A stretch of DNA of 64,000 nucleotides, taken from assembly GCF_001278075.1 (NCBI RefSeq), contig NZ_CP011340.1, positions 1,860,001-1,924,000 on the forward strand, given 5' to 3'. Of the stretch, positions 17,590 to 24,277 are shown in pieces. Position 1 is the first letter of the stretch. Each line of letters begins with the position of its first letter. Origin of the DNA: Streptomyces pristinaespiralis. GTDB taxonomy: Bacteria; Actinomycetota; Actinomycetes; Streptomycetales; Streptomycetaceae. Position numbers and translations under genes: made by a program. The notes under the pieces are model-generated. The model was not told where the DNA came from, ran no database searches, and saw nothing but the letters and a program-made list of their open reading frames with translations.

Positions 17590-18467
17590 CGCGTCAGCGG
17601 TGCGACGGCGGGTACCGGCAGCACGGTGTGCTCGTCGACGGTGAGGTCCCGCAGGTCCACGCGGCGCAGCCGGCGCGCCCCACCCCGGCCCGCCGCCCAG
17701 GCGATGAGGTCGGCGGTCAGCAGGCAGGCCGTGAGGGCGGCGGAGGCCGCGGTGTGCGCCGGACCGGTGTCGTCGGTGCGTGATCCGGCCCAGTAGGCGG
17801 CGAGTTCGCGGTGGGCGGGGGTCGCGGCGAGCCGCCGGAGCCGTACGTCGGCCGAGGTGACGTCCCCCGGCGCGGCCGCGAGCGGTTCGAGCCACGCCGT
17901 GGTGCCCTCGCGGTGGCAGCGCAGCCAGCCGGTGCCGTCGGCGGGCAGCCGGTCCGCCTCGTCCCACAGCCCTTGCGGCACGGGCGAGTCGAGGCACCAG
18001 ACGACGACGTCGGGTGACTGCTCGCCGGGCAGGTCCGTGAGTCGCTTCGCACGGCGCACTTCGCCGCCCTCCGCCCGTACGAACCGGGTGAGCGGCTCGG
18101 TCAGCACGTCGTCACCGAGGACGGCGACGGTTCGTCCGGCGAGCGGCCCGCGGGTGCCGTCGCCCTCGTGGGCGAGATAGCCGGCGCCGTCGAACGCGGC
18201 GGCCAGGCGCTCGAGTTCACCGTCCGGCGCGTCGGGCGCGTCGGGCGCCGAGGGTCCGACTCCCACGGAGTCCGGGCCCTGGGCCGGGACTTGGGCGCCG
18301 GTGTCCCCCGGACTGCCGTGACCACGGGTCAGGCGTTCGACGACCGCGTCCGGTGCCGCCGTGCCGGTGTCTACGCGGAGGAACTCGCCGTCGGGCGTCC
18401 GGACGGCGAGGCCCTGGCCGGGGACGGTGACGAGGGCGACGCCGGGGGCGAGTCGCGCGGTGGCCAC
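17586..18467 (-). CDS. TOMM leader-peptide-binding / cyclodehydratase partner protein (RRE + ThiF-like)
   Basis: 293 aa from the GTG at 18467, preceded by AGGAGAA. The N-terminal 60 residues look like a winged-helix RiPP recognition element. A central Pro/Asp-rich linker (about 65-85) follows. The rest resembles the degenerate ThiF/E1-like domain of the bacteriocin cyclodehydratase family (GRTVAVLGDDVLTEPLTRFV, then VVVWCLDSPVPQGL and HTAASAALTACLLTADLIAWAAG). Such proteins bind the precursor leader and present it to YcaO. Its position directly between the small precursor and YcaO supports this. The family call is from my recognition of motifs, not a search. Confidence 0.8.
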   Translation of the reverse strand: MATARLAPGVALVTVPGQGLAVRTPDGEFLRVDTGTAAPDAVVERLTRGHGSPGDTGAQVPAQGPDSVGVGPSAPDAPDAPDGELERLAAAFDGAGYLAHEGDGTRGPLAGRTVAVLGDDVLTEPLTRFVRAEGGEVRRAKRLTDLPGEQSPDVVVWCLDSPVPQGLWDEADRLPADGTGWLRCHREGTTAWLEPLAAAPGDVTSADVRLRRLAATPAHRELAAYWAGSRTDDTGPAHTAASAALTACLLTADLIAWAAGRGGARRLRRVDLRDLTVDEHTVLPVPAVAPLTR

Positions 18468-18500
18468 GGGTTCTCCTGGGGTTCGAGGTCGGATGCGGGT

Positions 18501-18535
18501 CGGGCCCGCCCGGAACGGTGTTCCGGGCGGGCCCG
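18501..18535 (-). terminator. 15-bp perfect hairpin between precursor and biosynthetic genes
   Basis: Arms 18501-18515 and 18521-18535 are perfectly complementary (CGGGCCCGCCCGGAA with a 5-nt loop). The hairpin begins 9 nt after the stop of the candidate precursor and ends 34 nt before the start of the next operon gene. It has no U-tract, as is usual in Streptomyces. A partial terminator or 3'-stabilising structure here would let the precursor be made in excess of the enzymes. Confidence 0.75.
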
Positions 18536-18544
18536 AGGGCGGGG

Positions 18545-18679
18545 TTACTTGTCGCTGTCGGTCTCGACGGCGGCGGTGTCCTCGAAGGGGTTCTCGACGA
18601 GGGCGTTGGAGTGGGTGGCGGACAGGTGGGCGAGCTGGCCCTGCTCGGCGATCGGGCTGAAGACCTTGTGCTGCTCCAT
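18545..18679 (-). CDS. Candidate RiPP precursor peptide (44 aa)
   Basis: A 44-codon ORF, too short for routine ORF calling, with a good ribosome site (GGAGAG, 6 nt before the ATG). The peptide starts MEQHKVFSPIAEQGQ, continues LAHLSATHSNALVENPF and ends in an acidic EDTAAVETDSDK. It has no cysteine. The residues open to azoline formation are Ser8, Ser20, Thr22, Ser24, Thr36, Thr41 and Ser43. H18 and H23 flank the Ser-Ala-Thr segment. It is the first gene of the TOMM operon, it is followed by a strong hairpin, and it has its own Zur-type box overlapping the promoter. I recognise no known precursor family. Where leader ends and core begins is unknown. Confidence 0.75.
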   Translation of the reverse strand: MEQHKVFSPIAEQGQLAHLSATHSNALVENPFEDTAAVETDSDK

Positions 18680-18743
18680 GAGTTGCTCTCCATTCGTCGG
18701 TTACTGGCTGCGCCGCCCGGACTGTGCGGCGGCGACACCCAGG

Positions 18744-18773
18744 ACACTAATGAATATGATTTTCATTTTGCAA
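18744..18773 (-). promoter_or_regulatory. Candidate promoter of the RiPP operon with Zur-type box between -35 and -10
   Basis: On the minus strand TTGCAA (18768-18773) and TAGTGT (18744-18749) form a plausible -35/-10 pair with 18-nt spacing. The spacer contains TGAAAATCATATTCA (18751-18765), a 7-1-7 inverted repeat differing at one position from the Streptomyces Zur box TGAAAATGATTTTCA. The box also covers the stop codon of the importer ATPase gene. A bound Zur-Zn would block RNA polymerase. The 5' UTR would be about 58 nt. Confidence 0.72.
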
Positions 18774-19623
18774 GGGGTTCGCCGAGGGGAAGTGGGTGAT
18801 CCGGGTAACACACCGGCCAGCCGCCCTCCGGATCCCTCCCCACGCGCCCTGCCACGCCCAGGACTTCGGCCAGCAGAGCGGGCGTGACGACCTTGGCGGG
18901 CGGGCCGTCGGCGGCCACGGTTCCCGCCCGCAGGGCCACGATCCGCTCGGCGAACCGCGCCGCGTGCCCGAGGTCGTGCAGCACCATCACGACGGTCAGC
19001 CCGCGCTCCTCCCGGAGCCGGACGACCGTCTGCATGACCTCGAGCTGGTGGCGCAGGTCCAGGTAGGTCGTGGGTTCGTCGAGGAGCAGCACACGGGTGT
19101 CCTGCGCCAGGGCCATCGCGAGCCGCACGCGCTGCCGTTCGCCGCCCGAGAGGGAATCGACGGGCCGGTCCGCCCACTCGCCGACGCCCACGTCGGCCAT
19201 GGCCCGTGCACAGACGGCGTCGTCGCCGTCCCTCAGCATCCCGAGCGGACCCCGGTCCGCGTAGCGGCCCTGCCGCACCAGTTGACGTACCGTCATGCCC
19301 GGTACGGCCGGGGCGGACTGGTGCAGCAGGGCGACCCGGCGCGCCGTGGACCTGCGCGACAGCCGGGCGAGGTCGTCGCCGTCGAGCAGGACCCGGCCGG
19401 CCGCGGGCGTGAGCAGTCCGGCGCACAGGCGCAGCAGGGTGCTCTTGCCGCAGCCGTTGAGGCCGACCAGGGCGACGCTCTCGCCGGCCCCGATGTCGAG
19501 ATCGACGCCGCCGAGCACCTCCCGGCGGCCGTATCCGAAGCGCAGTCCTTCGATGTGCACCGTCCCCTGCCGCTCCGGCTTCCGTGATCCGGCGCCGGCT
19601 TCCTGGCGGGTGGCCATGGTCAT
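18763..19623 (-). CDS. ABC transporter ATP-binding protein, FecE-type metallophore import
   Basis: About 286 aa from the ATG at 19623 (MTMATRQ); the ATG at 19617 is nearly as good. The FecE/FhuC-type ATPase has Walker A GLNGCGKSTL, Q-loop ALLHQSAP, signature LSGGERQRVRLAMALA, Walker B VLLLDEPTTYLD and switch His in VMVLHDLGHAARF. It energises uptake of metal-chelate complexes. It is the last gene of the importer operon, 187 nt downstream of the second permease; the gap is low-complexity GC-rich sequence with no gene. Its stop codon overlaps the Zur-type box of the RiPP promoter. Confidence 0.93.
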   Translation of the reverse strand: MTMATRQEAGAGSRKPERQGTVHIEGLRFGYGRREVLGGVDLDIGAGESVALVGLNGCGKSTLLRLCAGLLTPAAGRVLLDGDDLARLSRRSTARRVALLHQSAPAVPGMTVRQLVRQGRYADRGPLGMLRDGDDAVCARAMADVGVGEWADRPVDSLSGGERQRVRLAMALAQDTRVLLLDEPTTYLDLRHQLEVMQTVVRLREERGLTVVMVLHDLGHAARFAERIVALRAGTVAADGPPAKVVTPALLAEVLGVAGRVGRDPEGGWPVCYPDHPLPLGEPLAK

Positions 19624-19810
19624 GGGTGTCCTCCGTGACGGGCGGCCCGGGCCGCCGGGTTCTGACTGCGGCCGCCGCCGGCGCGGTGCCGCTCGTGGGG
19701 CCGGGCGAGCGCGGCCGGGTCGGCCGGGGCCGGTCCTCTGCCGCGCGACCGCGGGTGCGGCGGGCTCGGGCGGGGCCGGTCCCGTGCTCGGCGACCCGGG
19801 TGCGGCCGCG

Positions 19811-20842
19811 TCACTCGGGTCCCGTTCCACGCCGGGCGACCGCCAGCAGCAGGGCGGCCCCGACGCATGTCGTCAGCGCGCCCGTCGGGACCGACAGCCG
19901 GTCCATGTCCAGCGCCCCGGCCAGCGCGCGGGACAGCCACTGTGCGCCCGCGTCGGCCCCGGTGACGACCGCCGCGCCGAGCAGCGCCGCGCCGGGCAGG
20001 GCCCGGCGCAGGTCGGCGCCGAAGACGGCGAACGCCAGGTGGGGGACGAGGAGTCCGACGAAGCCGAGCGCGCCGACGGCGGAGACCGCGCCCGCCGTCA
20101 GTGCGACGGCGCAGCCGAGTGCCGCCGCGCGGGCCCGGCCGGTGGCCAGGCCGGCCGCGGCGGCCTGTTCGTCGCCGCAGCGCAGCAGCGTCAGCGGGCC
20201 CGCCATGATCCAGGCGGCGATCGCCCAGACCGACGCCCACGGCCACAGCAGGACCCAGTGCTCCCATACGCGGCCCTCGGTGGAGCCCACCAGCCACTGC
20301 ACGACGCTGCCGAGCTCCCCGGGCGCGACGAGCAGGACCATCGCCGTGAGTCCGGTGAGGACCGCGGAGACGAGCACGCCGTGGACGGCCGTCCGTGCCG
20401 GGTCGGACTTCTCCCGGCCGGTCAGCAGCCACAGCAGCCCGGCGCCCGCGAATCCGCCGATGCAGGCGGCGATCACCACGGCGGCGGGTGAACGCCACCC
20501 GGCCAGCCCGAGGCCGGTCGCGGTGACGGCGCCGAGCACCGCGCCGGGGGTGACGCCGGTGACCTCCGGGCCGGCGAGCGGGTTACGGAGGGCGGACTGC
20601 AGGATCATGCCCGCGAGTCCGAGGCTGGCGCCCGCCGCCAGCGCCACGAGGGCCCTGGGCAGCCTGAGCCGGAGCACGATGTGACGTGCCGCCGGGTCGC
20701 CGCCGCCCCCGAACACCTGCCACACGTCCCGGACGTCCAGCGACCGCCCGGCCACCAGGTCGGCGCAGCCCACGGCGAGGACGAGCAGTCCGGCCAGGAG
20801 GAGCGGCCACCGCCGGGCGGTGAGGGGTACGAGTGCGCTCAT
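19811..20842 (-). CDS. FecCD-family metallophore ABC permease (second subunit)
   Basis: 343 aa from the ATG at 20842, overlapping the first permease stop by 4 nt (ATGA). About nine to ten TM helices. FecCD family signatures include LPRALVALAAGASLGLAGMILQSALRNPLAGPEVTG near residue 60 and the coupling segment SAVGALGFVGLLVPHLA near residue 250. It partners the other permease to form the channel. No feature says which chelate is carried. Confidence 0.93.
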   Translation of the reverse strand: MSALVPLTARRWPLLLAGLLVLAVGCADLVAGRSLDVRDVWQVFGGGGDPAARHIVLRLRLPRALVALAAGASLGLAGMILQSALRNPLAGPEVTGVTPGAVLGAVTATGLGLAGWRSPAAVVIAACIGGFAGAGLLWLLTGREKSDPARTAVHGVLVSAVLTGLTAMVLLVAPGELGSVVQWLVGSTEGRVWEHWVLLWPWASVWAIAAWIMAGPLTLLRCGDEQAAAAGLATGRARAAALGCAVALTAGAVSAVGALGFVGLLVPHLAFAVFGADLRRALPGAALLGAAVVTGADAGAQWLSRALAGALDMDRLSVPTGALTTCVGAALLLAVARRGTGPE

Positions 20843-21810
20843 GCCATGGCCGCCCTTCTTTTCATGAGGGCGACCCCGGCCGGCACGCCGAGAAGCGCCG
20901 TCCAGGCGCCCACGGGTGTCTCGACGGGTGCCAGCGCGAGCCGGGCGGGCAGGTCCGCGCAGGCGACGACCAGGGCGCCGCACACCGCCGACCAGGGCAG
21001 CCAGCGCACCGCGTCGCCCCCGGGGTCGAGCCGCCGCGCCATGTGGGGCGCGAGGAAGCCGACCCAGGCGACGGGTCCGCAGACGGCGACGACCGGCGCG
21101 ATCAGCAGGACGGCGATGGCGAGGGCGGCGAACCTGGCGCGCCGCACCCGTACGCCGAGCGCCTGCGCGTCGTCGTCGCCGAGCCGCAGCACGGACAGCA
21201 CCGGCGCGCACAGCACCAGCGCGGGCACGGCGGCCGCGAGCCACGGCCAGAGCCCGGTGACGTCCTGCCAGGTGCGCGCGGACAGACTGCCCAGCAGGTA
21301 GCGGTAGATGAGCTGGAGGTCGAGCTGGTCGGCCAGCACCATCAGGACCAGCAGCGCCGCCTGCAGCGCCGCGGCGACCGCGGCCCCGGTGAGCAGCACG
21401 GCCGAGGGGCTGCGCCCGAAACCGGCGGCGAGCAGGGTGAGTACGCCCCCGAGCGCGGCTCCGCCGATGGCGAGCAGCGGCTGTACGGCCGCCGGCACGG
21501 AGACGGCGAGGACGAGCGGCGCGGCGACGCCGAGCGCCGCGCCGGAGGAGACGCCGAGCATCTCGGGGACGGCGAGCGGATTGCGCAGCGCCTCCTGGAG
21601 GACCAGGCCGGCGGCGCCCAGGCAGGCTCCCGCGACGAGCGCCAGGACGAGCCGGGGAACGCGCAGTTCGGTGACGACGAGTCCGGCGAGCCCGTCGCCG
21701 CCGAGGGCGGCGGGCAGGTCGAGCAGCGGTACGTACGGCGTGCCCAGGGACAGCGCGCACAGTACCGCCGCCGTCAGCAGTCCGCCGGCGGCGGCGATCC
21801 GGCGCTTCAC
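20839..21810 (-). CDS. FecCD-family metallophore ABC permease (first subunit)
   Basis: 323 aa from the GTG at 21810, overlapping the binding-protein stop by 4 nt (GTGA). The polytopic protein has the family motifs VPRLVLALVAGACLGAAGLVLQEALRNPLAVPEMLG and CGPVAWVGFLAPHMARRL. It pairs with the downstream permease in a BtuC/FecCD-type translocator for a chelated metal. The overlaps with both neighbours show one translationally coupled importer operon. Confidence 0.93.
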   Translation of the reverse strand: MKRRIAAAGGLLTAAVLCALSLGTPYVPLLDLPAALGGDGLAGLVVTELRVPRLVLALVAGACLGAAGLVLQEALRNPLAVPEMLGVSSGAALGVAAPLVLAVSVPAAVQPLLAIGGAALGGVLTLLAAGFGRSPSAVLLTGAAVAAALQAALLVLMVLADQLDLQLIYRYLLGSLSARTWQDVTGLWPWLAAAVPALVLCAPVLSVLRLGDDDAQALGVRVRRARFAALAIAVLLIAPVVAVCGPVAWVGFLAPHMARRLDPGGDAVRWLPWSAVCGALVVACADLPARLALAPVETPVGAWTALLGVPAGVALMKRRAAMA

Positions 21811-22787
21811 CGCAGCTTGGCCGTGGCCTCGTCGAGGACGATGCTCAGGGACCGGGTGCCGCGCCCCTTGGCCCACACCTCGGGGTCGACCTCGTACACC
21901 TTGCCGTTCTTGACGGCGGGGATCTGCGACCAGAGCGGGTTCTTGGCGAGCCGGTCGGACAGTTTGCCCTCGGAGGGGCCGCCGAAGGACAGCGTCTCGA
22001 CGAAGAGGACGTCGACGTCGCGCGCCAGGATCTCCTCCATGCTGTACGAGCCTTCGATGCCGCGGCTCTTCCACGGGTAGTGGGAGATGCCGGGGAACAG
22101 TCCGGCGGCGACGTCGGTGCCGGGGGTGGCGACGCCGAAGTTCTCGTCGCTCCCGAAGATGATCAGCGCGGTGCTGTCGCTCTTCGCGGTCCGGGCGTCC
22201 GCGAGCTTCTGCCGGAAGGCGAGTTCGGCCTTCTCCCCCTGCTCCGTACGCCCGGTCAGGGCCGCCAGGTCGCGCAGATATCCGACGCTGTCCTCCCACT
22301 TGCGGGGCTGCACGGGCCAGAAGACGGTGGCGCCCTTCAGCGCGGGGGCGAGTTTGCCGTGGGTGTCCTCGAGTCCGATGACGAGATCCGGCTCGTGGGA
22401 CAGGATCGCTTCCGCCTCCGGGCTGATGAATCCGCCGGGTACGACGGGGACACCGCCGGCCTTCTCCTTGCCGAGGAACTCCTCCCGGGCGAGCAGCTGC
22501 GAGTTGGTGGCCACGGGCTGCATGCCCAGTTCGGCGAGCATGTCGTCGCAGAGGGCCACGAGGCAGACGACCCGCTCGGGCGGGGCGGCCGTGGTGACGG
22601 TGACGCCGGCGGCATCGGTGATCTTCCGTGCCGGGGTGATGGGTTCGGCCCGTACGTCGACCGCCGGGCCGGTGCCGTCCGGCTTGTCACCGGCCTCGTC
22701 GGCGGGTGCTCCGCAGCCGGCCAGCAGGGTTCCGAGGACAGCGGCGGCTGCCCATCGACGGACGGTCCTGATCGCTCTGCGCGGCAT
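21807..22787 (-). CDS. Metallophore ABC transporter substrate-binding lipoprotein (FecB/FepB type)
   Basis: 326 aa with an N-terminal signal ending in a lipobox (LLAGC, Cys about residue 25) followed by an Asp/Glu/Pro-rich linker. The periplasmic binding protein class III fold is recognised by PPERVVCLVALCDDMLAELGM, EAEAILSHEPDLVIGLED and NPLWSQIPAVKNGKVYEVDPE. It would capture the metal chelate outside the membrane. It is the first gene of the importer operon, and its start lies 55 nt from a perfect Zur-type palindrome shared with the divergent beta-propeller gene. Confidence 0.93.
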   Translation of the reverse strand: MPRRAIRTVRRWAAAAVLGTLLAGCGAPADEAGDKPDGTGPAVDVRAEPITPARKITDAAGVTVTTAAPPERVVCLVALCDDMLAELGMQPVATNSQLLAREEFLGKEKAGGVPVVPGGFISPEAEAILSHEPDLVIGLEDTHGKLAPALKGATVFWPVQPRKWEDSVGYLRDLAALTGRTEQGEKAELAFRQKLADARTAKSDSTALIIFGSDENFGVATPGTDVAAGLFPGISHYPWKSRGIEGSYSMEEILARDVDVLFVETLSFGGPSEGKLSDRLAKNPLWSQIPAVKNGKVYEVDPEVWAKGRGTRSLSIVLDEATAKLR

Positions 22788-22841
22788 CGCATCTCTTTCG
22801 TTTCGGCTGGGCCGGGTGGGTGACCCGGCATCATTTCTACA

Positions 22842-22856
22842 TGATAATCATTATCA
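22842..22856. promoter_or_regulatory. Perfect Zur-type operator in the divergent importer / beta-propeller promoter
   Basis: TGATAATCATTATCA is a perfect 7-1-7 palindrome of the form bound by actinobacterial Zur. It sits midway between the divergent starts at 22787 and 22908, and overlaps a TTGATA hexamer that could be the importer -35. Its sequence does not match the actinobacterial iron box (TTAGGTTAGGCTAACCTAA), which argues for zinc rather than iron control. Confidence 0.8.
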
Positions 22857-22907
22857 ACAGAACTCCCGACCGCGGCCCTCTGCGACCGCCGACCCCCGGA
22901 GACCGCC

Positions 22908-24176
22908 GTGCCCGTGAGCCCTGCCCCCGCCTCTCCGCGCCTGCTCGTCGCCGACCAAGTGGCGGGCGCGGTGCACGTGCTGAGCCTCCCGGACGGCCGG
23001 GAGACCGGCCGCGTCGAAGGGCGCCACCTCGCCGAGCACGCCGGCTTCCTCGCCCTGCCCGGCGGCCGTACCGCGTTCGTCGACGACCTCGCCGGCGAGC
23101 TGGTCGTCCTCGACCCGTACGGCCCTGACGCGGGCAGGCCGCTGACGGCGGCGACCGTGCCGGTCGCCGTACCGGCCGAGCACCTGGCCGCCGACCCGAC
23201 CGGGCGGCTGCTCGCCGTCACCACCGGGCTCGGCCGCAACTGGGAGCCCTGGAGCGACCTGTTGACAGCGGTGGACCTCGGCGCACCGGGCGGACCGCGT
23301 TCGGTGCGGGTCCGCACCCGCACGGGCGAGCCCGGCGTCACCGTGCTCGGGGGCACCGCACAGCAGGACGCGCTCGTCGTCCTGCGCCACCGCGAGCCGG
23401 GCTCGCTCACCGCCTACCGCCACGCCGACCTGATGAGCGCCGCGCCGGCCTGCCCGCCCGCCGTACCCGCGGCCGAGCTGCCGCTCGCCGACTACGACGG
23501 GCACGGCGACGCCCACGACCCCTCCTCCGGACGGCTGTTCGCGGCCACCGGCTCCGGGGTCCGGCGCGCCCGGCGCGATGGCGGCGGCCTGGTGGCGGAG
23601 GAGCCGCTGCCGTGGGCCGGCGAGGGGCGCGGCTACTACCTGCGCCTCGATCCGGCGCGCCGGACGCTCTGGTCGTGCGTACGGGGCGGACCCACCGATC
23701 CGGGCCGCTGGCCGGAGTGGACCAACGACGCCTGGTGGCACTCGCTGGAGCGCGGCAGCACCGGCCGTCTTCCGCTCGGCCCCGGGCTGGTCTTCCGCCT
23801 CGCCGTCGCCGCGCGCCGCACCGCGTTCGCCCGGGTGCACCCCGACGGCGACGAACTCGTCCTCGTCGCGACGGACACGGACTCCCCCGCCGTCGTCGCC
23901 CGGCTGCCGCTGCCCGCGATGGACGGCGCGCCCCGGCCCGGTGGAACACCGTGGGACGGGGTGCAGCGCCGGGCGGTCGCCGCGTCACCCGGTTCACCGC
24001 TCGTCGCCGTCACCCGTGGGGGTCATGGAGAGATTCACTTGATTGACGCCGAAGCGGCCCCTGGCGCATCCCCCCTGGTGACGACCCTGAAGGTGCCCAC
24101 ACCGCTCAACGACGGGGGCCATCTCGCTCTGATCACCCCCGGCGACGGCGCCCATGGTGACCCGGTCGGCCGCTGA
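22908..24176 (+). CDS. Beta-propeller-like protein of unknown function, divergent from importer
   Basis: 422 aa from the GTG at 22908. There is no signal peptide or TM segment. The sequence has repeated short units of the type DPxGRLLAV, DPSSGRLFAA, DPARRTLWS and HPDGDELVLVATD spaced 40-60 residues apart, which suggests a propeller fold. Potential metal ligands cluster in DYDGHGDAHD near residue 200. I do not recognise a named family. It starts 52 nt from the perfect Zur-type box shared with the importer, so it is likely co-induced at low zinc and may act as an intracellular metal or metallophore handling protein. That role is inference only. Confidence 0.8.
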   Translation: MPVSPAPASPRLLVADQVAGAVHVLSLPDGRETGRVEGRHLAEHAGFLALPGGRTAFVDDLAGELVVLDPYGPDAGRPLTAATVPVAVPAEHLAADPTGRLLAVTTGLGRNWEPWSDLLTAVDLGAPGGPRSVRVRTRTGEPGVTVLGGTAQQDALVVLRHREPGSLTAYRHADLMSAAPACPPAVPAAELPLADYDGHGDAHDPSSGRLFAATGSGVRRARRDGGGLVAEEPLPWAGEGRGYYLRLDPARRTLWSCVRGGPTDPGRWPEWTNDAWWHSLERGSTGRLPLGPGLVFRLAVAARRTAFARVHPDGDELVLVATDTDSPAVVARLPLPAMDGAPRPGGTPWDGVQRRAVAASPGSPLVAVTRGGHGEIHLIDAEAAPGASPLVTTLKVPTPLNDGGHLALITPGDGAHGDPVGR

Positions 24177-24182
24177 AAGATT

Positions 24183-24196
24183 GTGAATTGATTCAC
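24183..24196. promoter_or_regulatory. Palindrome GTGAAT-TG-ATTCAC upstream of the TPR gene
   Basis: Two perfect 6-nt arms around a 2-nt centre, 82 nt upstream of the TPR gene start and 6 nt after the preceding stop codon. It is AT-rich relative to its surroundings and could be an operator. The cognate regulator is unknown. Confidence 0.35.
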
Positions 24197-24277
24197 CTGA
24201 ACCCTTGGCCAGGCATACGGATCCGTGCTGAGATGCCGTCTGACTCAACAGCTCGATGGCGTGCTCGGGGAGGGCAA

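Noticed and set aside
18701..18765. A 21-codon minus-strand ORF (MKIIFISVLG start) between the importer ATPase and the precursor
   Set aside because: Its ATG lies inside the Zur-type box and upstream of the inferred transcription start, and it has no ribosome site. It may only be an accident of the AT-rich operator.
18751..18765. Reading the palindrome as an iron (Fur/DmdR) box
   Set aside because: Streptomyces iron control uses DmdR with TTAGGTTAGGCTAACCTAA-type boxes, as seen at 28152. The TGAAAAT-N-ATTTTCA form fits Zur. Fur-family paralogues other than Zur cannot be fully excluded.
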